Shown: one piece after another, positions 8,029 through 14,875 of the stretch
Numbering within the stretch: position 1 is the first letter of the stretch
Layout of the letters: each line of letters begins with the position of its first letter
From: Elusimicrobia bacterium RIFCSPHIGHO2_02_FULL_57_9
GTDB lineage: Bacteria; Elusimicrobiota; Elusimicrobia; UBA1565; UBA9628
Length of the DNA: 15,798 bases
Assembly: GCA_001800015.1 (NCBI GenBank)
Contig: MGUO01000037.1
Location: 4,941-20,738, forward strand
Reading direction: 5' to 3'
Notes under the pieces: model-generated
What the model saw: the letters and a program-made list of their open reading frames with translations, nothing else
Told to the model about the DNA's origin: nothing
Databases searched by the model: none
Program-made: the position numbers and the translations under genes

Positions 8029-8819
8029 GGGGACAGTTCCCGCAGGGCGCGCGAGATGACGGCCCTGGCCGCACGAAGAACTTCGCGGTAGGAGTCATCC
8101 TCCAAGCGTTGACGAATCGCAGCTGGCAGGAAGGGCGACAAATCCCTGCGCAGCAAGGCCTCATCCGCTTGGCGGCCGCGCTCAAGGAGTCCTTCCAATG
8201 TCGTGTTATAATCTTTAAGTTTTTGCCGAAGCAAATCAGCCCGGAAAGCGACACCTTGCGAATCAAGGAACCAAAGATCAAAGAAATCCCTGCCTTTGAG
8301 ATAGGGCCTGCCGGCGATGGCGGCGAGCTTGTCCGTCAAGATTTCTTCCTTGCTTTCCACAGGCACGATGATCCAGACGCCCGCCGGTCCCTGGAGGAGG
8401 GGTTTGAGCTCCCGGGTATGGGCCGGATAAGCGGCTAATTCGACGCGCACAAAAACGCTTCCCTCCCCGTCTGAAGGGGACCATTTCAGTTTCCAGCGCA
8501 GGATTTTGTGGAAAGATTTCTGCGCAGTGAGCTCCAGGCTGCCCTGCGCGCCGGCCCCCCGGGCTTTGAATTTTTCGGCTAGGCCCGGGCGCAGTTTCTC
8601 GAAATTTTCTAAAGGTTCCAAGGTCACGAAATCCAGATCCTCGGAATGGCGCGGACCGCCATAAACAAGCCTCAGACAGGTCCCGCCTTGGAACGTCACC
8701 GCCGATGATTCCTTCATGGCGAAAAAAGTTTCCAGAAAAAAGCCCTGGAGAGCTTCTTTCAAAAGCGTTTGCCACGGGATGCCCAGGGATTGCGCTTTCG
8801 CCGCGATTTCCTTAATCAT
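8025..8819 (-). CDS. AbiEii/AbiGii-type nucleotidyltransferase toxin
   Basis: This 264-residue protein of the DUF1814/AbiEii family carries the four expected motifs. Motif I is GGTCLRL (G45, G46, T47). Motif II is RHSEDLDF (S59, D61, D63), the metal-binding pair. Motif III is around DKLAA (K164). Motif IV is KGRDFFDLW (R177, D178, D181). The family transfers nucleotides, and some members (MenT, AbiEii) modify tRNA or bind GTP. It pairs with the AbiEi-like gene downstream. In the described AbiE systems the antitoxin gene comes first, so this order is inverted. The start ATG has only AGGA two bases upstream, a poor ribosome-binding spacing, but the next in-frame Met is too close to motif I to be the likely start. 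Toxicity is inferred from the family. Confidence 0.88.
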   Translation of the reverse strand: MIKEIAAKAQSLGIPWQTLLKEALQGFFLETFFAMKESSAVTFQGGTCLRLVYGGPRHSEDLDFVTLEPLENFEKLRPGLAEKFKARGAGAQGSLELTAQKSFHKILRWKLKWSPSDGEGSVFVRVELAAYPAHTRELKPLLQGPAGVWIIVPVESKEEILTDKLAAIAGRPYLKGRDFFDLWFLDSQGVAFRADLLRQKLKDYNTTLEGLLERGRQADEALLRRDLSPFLPAAIRQRLEDDSYREVLRAARAVISRALRELSP

Positions 8820-8826
8820 ATTCCTA

Positions 8827-8850
8827 AAAATGGACTATTTTGTCCAATTT
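8827..8850. promoter_or_regulatory. Inverted repeat, probable operator of the toxin-antitoxin operon
   Basis: The arms AAAATGGAC (8827-8835) and GTCCAATTT (8842-8850) pair at 8 of 9 positions around a 6-bp centre. The repeat sits immediately downstream of the predicted transcription start and 8 bp before the toxin ATG. This is a natural position for autorepression by the AbiEi-like protein. Confidence 0.55.
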
Positions 8851-8859
8851 ACAGAATAT

Positions 8860-8888
8860 ATAATAACACAATGGCCGATTTCCGTCAA
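8860..8888 (-). promoter_or_regulatory. Sigma70-like promoter of the AbiE-type operon
   Basis: On the - strand TTGACG (8888-8883) is followed after 17 bp by TATTAT (8865-8860), each matching consensus at 5 of 6 positions. The expected start is near 8853, giving a leader of ~35 nt that contains the inverted repeat. It lies in the gap between the toxin gene and the upstream secreted-protein gene. Confidence 0.65.
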
Positions 8889-8923
8889 GGGTTTAGCGTG
8901 GCATCCAAAACGGCCCTATTAAA

Positions 8924-9796
8924 TCACGGGGAATGCTGGCTATTCCAGCCGGCATAGTCATGCACAAGAGGAGCCGGCTCCGCGGGTTGACTCGGTGGGG
9001 CTATCGTCGGGGTTGCCTTGACTGGACTCGGCGCCGCTATCGTTGGGGCTGTCTCGGTGGGACTCGGCGGGGCTATCGTCGGGGTTGCCTTGACTGGACT
9101 CGGCGCCGCTATCGTCGGTTCTGTATCGGCTTTACTCCGCGCCGTCACCGTCGGCTCTGTCTTGGCGGAGCTCGGCGGTGCTGCCACTGGAACTTCCTTG
9201 GCCGACTTGGCGACGTTATCAGCTGGAGTTGAATCCTGCGGATTTCCGCCGGTATCGTCATGCGCAAGAGCAGAAGCATCGCGCAGCAACGGTACCACCT
9301 GGTCTTGACTCGGCGATGCCATCATCGCAGCCGTCTTGGCCGGCTCGACGGCGTTATCGGTCGGGGATGAGCCCCTCAAACTGCGGCCGGCGAATTTCTT
9401 AGGACCGGAATCGCACGCCGGAAACGTTTCGGGGAAATTGACATGGACGTAGCCGTAGGCCGCGACCTCTTTCTCCTCCCGCGTCATCACGCACCAGGCC
9501 ACCGAATTCATTTTGGATACGGCGCCGGTGCTGTGGGAATCGCCCTTCATTACCCCGCGCTGGAAGCGCAGACCGCGGTCCGCTGCGCTCAAACGGCGGT
9601 TTCCGGCTGATGGACAGGAAGCAACGATCCGGTCAGGGTGCTGCGTGACGTACTGGTATGCCAACTTGCGCTGCTGGACGGGGGAAAGCTGACACCAGCC
9701 CTCAGCACCCTTCTTCTCGCCGGCCGACGCGCCCCTCAGGCCGTTGAAAACGAAGGTCAAAGAAAAAACGGCGAGCAGAAAAATAAATTTTCTCAT
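8924..9796 (-). CDS. Secreted protein with duplicated Trp-Cys...Cys module and Pro-rich repeat tail
   Basis: I do not recognise this 290-residue protein. It has a signal peptide (about 1-25, ending ASA-G). The N-terminal half holds two related modules, W34-C35 ... Y47-x-Y49 ... C61 and W101-C102 ... Y114-x-Y116 ... C128. The Trp-Cys to Cys distance is identical in both, which suggests an internal duplication with one disulfide per module. The C-terminal half (about 135-290) is low complexity, rich in Pro, Ala, Thr and Ser. It includes five 12-residue units at 215-274 of the PTIAAPSPVKAT type, and a repeated segment at 177-190 and 277-290. Such a tail looks like an extended, unstructured linker in the periplasm or at the cell surface. 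AGGAG lies 8 bp before the ATG. A phased TTTAAC repeat set lies upstream. Confidence 0.75.
   Translation of the reverse strand: MRKFIFLLAVFSLTFVFNGLRGASAGEKKGAEGWCQLSPVQQRKLAYQYVTQHPDRIVASCPSAGNRRLSAADRGLRFQRGVMKGDSHSTGAVSKMNSVAWCVMTREEKEVAAYGYVHVNFPETFPACDSGPKKFAGRSLRGSSPTDNAVEPAKTAAMMASPSQDQVVPLLRDASALAHDDTGGNPQDSTPADNVAKSAKEVPVAAPPSSAKTEPTVTARSKADTEPTIAAPSPVKATPTIAPPSPTETAPTIAAPSPVKATPTIAPPSQPAEPAPLVHDYAGWNSQHSP
8975..9154. repeat. 36-bp tandem repeat inside the secreted-protein gene
   Basis: Five 36-bp units encode five 12-residue repeats. The best copies show a 72-bp higher-order period: 8989-9060 and 9061-9115 are almost identical, with a single mismatch early in the unit. The first unit on the coding strand (9119-9154) is the most diverged. 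Such near-identical DNA copies point to recent expansion by slippage or unequal recombination. Confidence 0.85.
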
Positions 9797-9859
9797 GGTT
9801 TTTCTCCTCTATGCCTCAGTTTAACCCCCCACGATCCCATTATCAAGACCCATGTCTGT

Positions 9860-9899
9860 TTTAACCGACATTTTACCTTCGATTTAACCGCAGTTTAAC
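9860..9899. promoter_or_regulatory. Phased TTTAAC repeats, candidate response-regulator binding site
   Basis: TTTAAC occurs at 9860-9865, 9883-9888 and 9894-9899, with a near-copy TTTACC at 9872-9877. The spacing is 11-12 bp, one helical turn. A fifth TTTAAC is at 9820-9825, off phase. The array resembles the direct-repeat sites of PhoB/OmpR-type regulators (for example the CTTAACCT-type Pho box of cyanobacteria). It lies 64-103 bp upstream of the secreted-protein ATG and 45 bp before the broken propeller gene. Confidence 0.45.
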
Positions 9900-9943
9900 A
9901 TCCATCCGCCATACCCCAGTTTGGGGAATGCCAAGGGGGGACA

Positions 9944-10549
9944 ATGTCTGCAATAATTAAGCAATTCTTATCGTCCTGTCGTCCTAGCATTCTAGCCTCT
10001 TATCTTCTTATTCTCTTATCCTCTCTTCTGTTCGTTGGGCCCGGGGCCAAGCGCCTTGGTGTACAACATCCAAACGGACGTTTGGAGCCAGATGCAATAC
10101 AACTTGGGGGGGGGAAACCCGCTTGAGGAGATGAGCGCGATGGATTTGGAGGGCCGGGTGATCTACGGGCTGGATGCCACCATCCCGCGGCTCTACCGCT
10201 ACAATATGGACACCCGGGATATGGTTTCCCTCGGCAATATCACCACCATGCCGGCCAGGCCGGATCGAATCGGCATAACCCCGTTCGTGTGGGATCCGAT
10301 CAACAGGGTTCTTCTCATGTTTGACCTGCCCGGTAATGGGGGGGGCCGGGACTTTACATATCTATCATCCGGATGCGCGCTTAATGGGAAGCTCGTGGAC
10401 CTGCCACGGCCCCGGACGGCACCAAGGTGAAAGGAAACGGCGGGGTATTCGACCCGTATCAAAATGTATTTATGATCACGGGCGGACTCGGCGTCGCGCA
10501 GAGTAGCTTTTATACGCAGCCTTGCGGACTTGTTGGACTCATGCGATAA
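9944..10549 (+). pseudogene. Kelch-like beta-propeller protein, broken by several frameshifts
   Basis: An ATG at 9944 after AAGGGGGG opens a signal-peptide-like sequence (about 31 residues), which loses frame near the GGGCCCGGGG at 10037-10046. The next frame (from ~10037) encodes propeller-like text such as LVYNIQTDVWSQ, RLYRYNMDTRDMVSL and PFVWDPINRVLLMFDLPG. At the G8 run (10338-10345) the frame shifts again to TLHIYHPDAR, then to GKLVDLPRP, and finally to DGTKVKGNGGVFDPYQNVFMITGG, which ends at TAA 10547-10549. The pieces join into a coherent Kelch-type protein only across about four frame changes. The protein would be ~200 residues, which is short for a complete propeller, so a large internal part may also be lost. 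Neighbouring genes are intact, which favours real decay over sequencing errors. Confidence 0.75.
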
Positions 10550-10555
10550 TGAAGC

Positions 10556-10969
10556 ATGAGTTCGCAAGATAACGCCGCCCCTTGGGAAGCGGTGTCGGCG
10601 CGCCTGGCGCGGCTTGGGGCGCGGTCGGGCGATATGGAGGAAAGATTTTCGCGTTCGGGCGGCGCCGGCGGGCAGAATGTCAATAAGGTGGAGACGGCCG
10701 TCGAACTGCTGCATATTCCAACCGGGATTGTCGTGCGCTGTTCGCAAGAGCGCTCGCAGTGGCAAAACCGCCTTCGGGCGCGCGTGAGGCTGGCCGAGAG
10801 GCTTGAGGTGCGCGCCAGGCAGGAGGCGGCGCTGCGTCGTCATGAGGCCGAGCGCCTCATGCGCCAGAAGCGTGGGCGCTCAAGGAAGGCCAAGGCCAAT
10901 ATTTTACGGGAAAAGAAACATCGCGCGCGGGTCAAGGGCGCGCGGCGGCGGGTGAGCGCGGAGGACTGA
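10556..10969 (+). CDS. GGQ-domain ribosome-rescue factor (ArfB/MTRFR-like release-factor homologue)
   Basis: This 137-residue protein has the RF-1 catalytic domain with SGGAGGQNVNKVET (GGQ at 38-40), the loop that hydrolyses peptidyl-tRNA in the ribosome. It lacks the codon-recognition domains of RF1/RF2. The C-terminal ~50 residues are strongly basic and rich in Arg and Lys (about 90-132), as in ArfB and mitochondrial MTRFR, where the tail enters the empty mRNA channel of stalled ribosomes. The domain reads more like the RF2/MTRFR branch than E. coli ArfB, which has a different insertion. The ATG at 10556 has no strong ribosome-binding site; an in-frame ATG at 10634 (before MEERFSRSGG) would still keep the GGQ domain. 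Its 3' 38 bp overlap the convergent hydrolase gene. Confidence 0.88.
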   Translation: MSSQDNAAPWEAVSARLARLGARSGDMEERFSRSGGAGGQNVNKVETAVELLHIPTGIVVRCSQERSQWQNRLRARVRLAERLEVRARQEAALRRHEAERLMRQKRGRSRKAKANILREKKHRARVKGARRRVSAED

Positions 10970-11789
10970 GGGCCTCTGCGAAGAATTTCGCCAGTTTGGG
11001 GCGGTATTCCCCGCCGAATTCGGTGAAGGCCTCGACGTGATTTCCTTCAGGAATAATCCAAAGTTCCTTGGGCGGGAAAGCGGCCTGATATAGAGGAAGC
11101 CCTTCCGCCAGGGGGATAATTCCGTCGGCTCCCCCGTGAATGAAAAGAAGCGGGACCCTGGGCAGTTTCTTGACCAGCCTGGTGGGGTTGTATTTGTCTG
11201 AAATTATCAACGACAAGGGCCATTTAAGCCAGCGCGTCGGCCAGAAAAGAGACATTCTATCCCGGGCAATGCCGCGGTAAGAGGAAAACGCGGATTCCAG
11301 CGCCATCGCGCGCACCGCAACCGTGGATTGAATGAGCGAAGCCACGGCGATAGCCGCGCCCAGGCTTTGGCCGAAGACCAGGATTTTTTTAGGGTCGACA
11401 TCGGGACGGCTGCTCACATAGTTAAGAGCGGCGAGGCCGTCTTTCACCGCTCCCCGCGCCGAAGGGCTTCCTTCGGAGGCGCCGTAGCCCCGGTAGTCCA
11501 ACACGAAAACATTATAGCCGTATTCCGCCAGCCAATAAGAAAATCCCCATTGGCCCGTGATGTTGGCGCCGTTGCCGTGGAAATGGATCACGGTGCCCTT
11601 GGCGGGCTTGGCGTGAGAAGAGAAGAAAATTCCGGTGATCCTGGTTCCGTCCAGCGAGGGAAAGGTCGGCGTGTCGAAGGCCAGTCCCAGGCGTTCGGGC
11701 CTGTCATAGATGCGGGCGTCGGGAAAAAAGAAAACCCACGTGCAGCCTGACAGCGCCGCGGCCAAGGCAAGCAGAGCTGCTTTTTTCAT
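10932..11789 (-). CDS. Alpha/beta-hydrolase lipoprotein (BEM46/YfhR-like)
   Basis: This 285-residue protein has a lipoprotein signal, with lipobox LSGC and C16 as the lipidated residue. An alpha/beta-hydrolase domain follows: FHGNGANITGQ (oxyanion region, about 70-80), LDYRGYGASEG (about 97-107), nucleophile elbow GQSLGAA with S142, acid D222 in HGGADGIIPL, and H251 in EGNHVEAF. This complete triad and the layout match the BEM46/serine-aminopeptidase-like group of hydrolases. The substrate is unknown; an ester or amide in the periplasm is plausible. A TATACT (-10 like) lies at 11806-11801 just before the ATG, with no clear -35 or SD, so the message may be nearly leaderless. The gene is convergent with, and overlaps, the rescue-factor gene. 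Confidence 0.88.
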   Translation of the reverse strand: MKKAALLALAAALSGCTWVFFFPDARIYDRPERLGLAFDTPTFPSLDGTRITGIFFSSHAKPAKGTVIHFHGNGANITGQWGFSYWLAEYGYNVFVLDYRGYGASEGSPSARGAVKDGLAALNYVSSRPDVDPKKILVFGQSLGAAIAVASLIQSTVAVRAMALESAFSSYRGIARDRMSLFWPTRWLKWPLSLIISDKYNPTRLVKKLPRVPLLFIHGGADGIIPLAEGLPLYQAAFPPKELWIIPEGNHVEAFTEFGGEYRPKLAKFFAEALSPPRSPAAARP

Positions 11790-11854
11790 TCGAGAGTGTG
11801 AGTATACCCAATTTGCAGTGGACCGCCGCAGCTTCTATTTGATATTTTCCTCAT

Positions 11855-12430
11855 GTGGTTTTATTGAAGCGGTTTGCGGCTTTATTGCTGCCGCTGTTTT
11901 TTGGCTCTTGCGTCGCCACCTACCGGGATTTTCCACGAGAGCATGCGGGCCAGGGCTCACGTTCCAAGCCTCACGGCACGCTCCATTACCAGATCGCGAA
12001 ATGGCCGATCATATCTTTGGGGGGAGAGGGGGCGCTTTACGATTTTTTTCAAGGGAAAACCGGCTTTCAGAAAACCGTACGCGCGGTTGAGGCCCCGTCT
12101 CAAGGCCTTTATTGCCTGGTCGACGTCCAATGGCGGCCTTTGACCGGTTCGGCGGCGGTATGGAGCTATATCTCCGCCATAACCATGACCTTTATCCCGG
12201 CCTACAGCGGGCGCGAAGGCTATTTCGTCAACTATCACCTTTTTATCGATGGGCAAAAGAAGCAGACCTACACCTATGAGATTACGCGTAAGGCAGGGCT
12301 TTGGCTGGGCTTGCTTCCCTTCGCCTGGATCAACTTTCTGACTTATAGCGAAGCCGAGGCCTTTGAGGCCACGGCCTTCAAGTTTTTGGCGCAGGCCGAG
12401 CTGTTTTTCCCCAAGGCTCCGTCCCCCTAG
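11855..12430 (+). CDS. Uncharacterised lipoprotein with two hydrophobic segments
   Basis: I do not recognise this 191-residue protein. The N-terminus (VLLKRFAALLLPLFFGSC) is a lipoprotein signal with C19 as the likely lipidated Cys. The mature part is aromatic-rich, with hydrophobic stretches at about 101-118 (ending ITMTFIPAYSG) and 147-163 (GLWLGLLPFAWINFL) separated by a beta-like segment YHLFIDGQKKQTYTYEI. The pattern of a lipoprotein with SYISAITMTFIP resembles small outer-membrane lipoproteins of unknown role. The start is a GTG at 11855 with no strong SD; an in-frame TTG at 11864 is an alternative. It diverges from the hydrolase lipoprotein and its stop is shared (CTAG) with the convergent Lnb-like gene. 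Confidence 0.7.
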   Translation: MVLLKRFAALLLPLFFGSCVATYRDFPREHAGQGSRSKPHGTLHYQIAKWPIISLGGEGALYDFFQGKTGFQKTVRAVEAPSQGLYCLVDVQWRPLTGSAAVWSYISAITMTFIPAYSGREGYFVNYHLFIDGQKKQTYTYEITRKAGLWLGLLPFAWINFLTYSEAEAFEATAFKFLAQAELFFPKAPSP

Positions 12431-14325
12431 AAATAGACCGCCAAGCCCCCGGAGATTTCCCGCCGCCGCCCGCGCCGCTCAAGGCTTAGCCTGGCTGCGA
12501 GGGCGGAAGATAGGTCCAATTGGTGGATCAGGCGCAAGCCCTCGTTGGCCCGGGCGTCTCCCAGATATTTGAGATAAAAGGCTTCGAAGGACGCGCGCCA
12601 ACGGCGGACCGGCTCCAGCGTCCAGCCCGCGCTGACCCCGCCTCCGATCCGGAATCTATCCCTAAATACCGGGCCGAGGCCCGAGTCGGCCTCGATAAAG
12701 GAATAAATAATCCCGCGGCGGCCGCCGAGCGGGGCGTCTAAGGCCAGGCCGCGCCCGGCGCGCAAGCCGTAGTAGAGCGAGCGCCAAGGCGCTTGGCCCA
12801 GTTCATCGGCCGTTTCCAGGCCGGTGCGGAATTTCCAGGATTGCTGTCTGACCCAGGGATCCCAGGGGGTCGCGGAAAAAATATCTATGAAGGTTAAATT
12901 TTGGAGATAAGCCCGGCGCGCGGCGTTGTCGTAGCGAAGACGAAGATGAGCCATCTCAAGGGCGCTGCCCGGCTCATAGGTGGCCGGAGGATCGATAAGA
13001 TCATGCAGGGCGGCTCGCAAGGAGAGTTCCTCGAAGAACGACCCCTGCGCGGCGCCGAAGCCGGGGAGCATTCGGGCCGTGGAATGGCCTTGGTGGGGTG
13101 GGATGTCGCGCGCTTGCCGTCCTACCGGGACGGGGGAGCCGGAGAGCCGGGTGCGCGCGTTTAGGATTTTCTGCTCGCGCGCCAGGACGGTTTCTCCGGG
13201 TTCGGAATGCGGGCCGATTTTATAGAGAATATATTCCGAGGCGGCGTCCAAGACAAGGGCTTGGCGCTGCGGGGCAAGCTCGCCGGTGGCGGCCAGGCCT
13301 TTTTCAACAGGCCCCAGCGCGATCGTCTCGGCCATGCGCGTTTCCCGGCGGGTAAGCGCCGCGCGCCGCGCTTGCATGATCTTAAGGCGCGATGGTCGGA
13401 AGCTGAGCGCGCCCGCGGCCGCGGGGCCGGCTTGAATCCAGCGCAAGGTATCCGCCGGGATAATCCACGCCCTCCAAGAAGGCGTTATCCGAAGCTGCGG
13501 GTCCGAGGCATCGAGGATGGGAAGCAGTTGATAGGAGCAGTTCTTATTGAAAAAGTAGTAAGGAAAATAAACGCCGCCGACCTCCCAGGCATGGCGCAGC
13601 ATGAGCTCGATGTCATCCGGCTTGAGCGCCAGCCGGTACTCCCATAAGTCGCGCGACTCCAGGTTGGTGTATTCCTGCACCTTGACATAGTAGGGAAGGA
13701 CGGAATACCGGCCCGCATAGCCGCCGCTTAAGCCGCGAAAGGCATAAAGCAGGGGATTTGAGTCGGGGGCATAGGCGGAATAGTTCAGGGTATGGTCCAA
13801 CAGCCGTTGATTCTCAGGCCGGTTTTTCCGGTCGAAGCGCAGGAAGGTATGACCGTACATGGAAGCCGGGCTGTTAAGGTAAGCGGAAGCGAAGACCACC
13901 GTCGCCGATTCGGGCTCCAGGGATTGCCGCCAAGACTCAAAGCCGGGGCAGCGTTTTTCCTCAAGACGGTTGGTGTCGAAGCTGAGGCGGGATTTAAGCC
14001 AAGCGTAACGGGCCGGGAACCGGCATTGCGCTTGGCGATCTCCCGAGCCCGGTTCGAAAAACGCCTCCAACGTCGCTTTAAGCTCAGCCTCGGGATTGTT
14101 GCGGCCGTCGCGGGCTAGGAAGAATTCCGCGGACGGGGTTTCGCTGCGCAGCGCAAAGCGCCAAGTCCGGCGGTATCTTAAGAGCAGCCGCCAATAAGGG
14201 TCGCTCCAAAGGCGACGGCGCGCGGCCTGTTGGTTGAGAGCCGCCGGATAGTTTATATCCGACTGGCCTGAAGAATATCGCCAGGCGCAGGCTAAAAATA
14301 AACCCGCCAGCAGGAGGCGCGGCAT
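12427..14325 (-). CDS. DUF4105 / Lnb N-terminal periplasmic domain protein
   Basis: This 632-residue protein has a signal peptide (about 1-20). An N-terminal helical region follows (about 40-135), including NPEAELKATLEAFF and CRFPARYAWLKSRL, typical of proteins carrying DUF4105. The DUF4105 core runs from about 138 to 275, with SAYLNSPASMYGHTFLRFD (H159) and YYFFNKNCSYQLLPILD (C263). His and Cys in an NlpC/P60-LRAT-like arrangement suggest a catalytic pair, possibly acyl transfer; the Pfam family is now called Lnb, which I recall as tied to lipoprotein N-acylation in Bdellovibrio. The C-terminal ~250 residues are beta-rich and end in GLAVYF, a C-terminal Phe as in outer-membrane barrels. It follows the two DUF3015 genes by 38 bp and may share their transcript. 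No strong SD is visible. Confidence 0.9.
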   Translation of the reverse strand: MPRLLLAGLFLACAWRYSSGQSDINYPAALNQQAARRRLWSDPYWRLLLRYRRTWRFALRSETPSAEFFLARDGRNNPEAELKATLEAFFEPGSGDRQAQCRFPARYAWLKSRLSFDTNRLEEKRCPGFESWRQSLEPESATVVFASAYLNSPASMYGHTFLRFDRKNRPENQRLLDHTLNYSAYAPDSNPLLYAFRGLSGGYAGRYSVLPYYVKVQEYTNLESRDLWEYRLALKPDDIELMLRHAWEVGGVYFPYYFFNKNCSYQLLPILDASDPQLRITPSWRAWIIPADTLRWIQAGPAAAGALSFRPSRLKIMQARRAALTRRETRMAETIALGPVEKGLAATGELAPQRQALVLDAASEYILYKIGPHSEPGETVLAREQKILNARTRLSGSPVPVGRQARDIPPHQGHSTARMLPGFGAAQGSFFEELSLRAALHDLIDPPATYEPGSALEMAHLRLRYDNAARRAYLQNLTFIDIFSATPWDPWVRQQSWKFRTGLETADELGQAPWRSLYYGLRAGRGLALDAPLGGRRGIIYSFIEADSGLGPVFRDRFRIGGGVSAGWTLEPVRRWRASFEAFYLKYLGDARANEGLRLIHQLDLSSALAARLSLERRGRRREISGGLAVYF

Positions 14326-14363
14326 AAAGCGGCCATGCCCGCGCCTGCCGTCGCGGCGAGGGA

Positions 14364-14849
14364 TCAGGAGGAACAGGCCAAGGACAGGGCGGGATGCGCG
14401 ACGACCTTGAGCTCCACCGCTTTTAGAAAATCCTCAACGCTGATCTTTCCATCCGAGAACATCTCGGCGTAACGGGATTTCGTCAGAGACAGGAATTCAG
14501 GGATTGCCTCCTGCCGGCAGCCCATGAGAGAGGCAAACGACGACGCATACTCTCCCGAACCGAGGGCGAGTTCCCGGGAGAGCTGCCGGAAGTTGGTCGC
14601 CACGAAAGCCCGGCGCTCGCGCCGCAGGCGCGCCATTCCTGATCCTTCCCGGCAGTCGCTGGTCGCCGATGAGATCGCGGAGGTCTGGGAGCCGATTCCA
14701 TTGGTAGTGGCCGCGATGATCTGCTGCCCCTTGGTGTTCTTGGGCCAGATCATGCTGCCCAGGCCGCAGCCCGCGTCGTTATAATCGGCGCAATAGGCGG
14801 CTGGGACTAAGAGATAAGCGGCGGCGGCAATAATAAGGAATTTTTTCAT
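14364..14849 (-). CDS. DUF3015-family secreted protein (second tandem copy)
   Basis: I chose the ATG at 14849 over longer starts because GGAGGAG lies 6 bp upstream and the protein then begins with a clean signal peptide (MKKFLIIAAAAYLLVPAAYCA). The mature protein shows the DUF3015 pattern: AGCGLGSMIW, KNTKGQQIIAATTNG, a Cys after SSATSDC, then LSRELALGSGEYASSFASLMGC. It ends ALSLACSS. Four conserved cysteines could form two disulfides. The family is found in Gram-negative bacteria and its function is unknown. It lies 26 bp after its paralogue, in the same direction, and upstream of the Lnb-like gene, so the three may form one envelope operon. It is shorter between the first two motifs than its paralogue. 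Confidence 0.88.
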   Translation of the reverse strand: MKKFLIIAAAAYLLVPAAYCADYNDAGCGLGSMIWPKNTKGQQIIAATTNGIGSQTSAISSATSDCREGSGMARLRRERRAFVATNFRQLSRELALGSGEYASSFASLMGCRQEAIPEFLSLTKSRYAEMFSDGKISVEDFLKAVELKVVAHPALSLACSS

Positions 14850-14875
14850 GAGTGTCTCCTCCATGTGCGCTCGAT

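Noticed and set aside
7420..8819. The AbiE-type locus as part of a larger mobile defence island
   Set aside because: No integrase, transposase, direct repeats or tRNA boundary is visible, and its flanks are ordinary genes; only the TA pair itself can be supported.
8989..9115. Possible CRISPR-like array in the 36-bp repeats
   Set aside because: The repeats are contiguous with no unique spacers and stay in one reading frame, so they are coding tandem repeats.
9964..10033. Strongly pyrimidine-rich tract with repeated CTCTTATC
   Set aside because: It encodes the Leu/Ser/Ile/Phe-rich signal-peptide part of the broken propeller gene, whose codons are naturally pyrimidine-rich. No further structure is seen.
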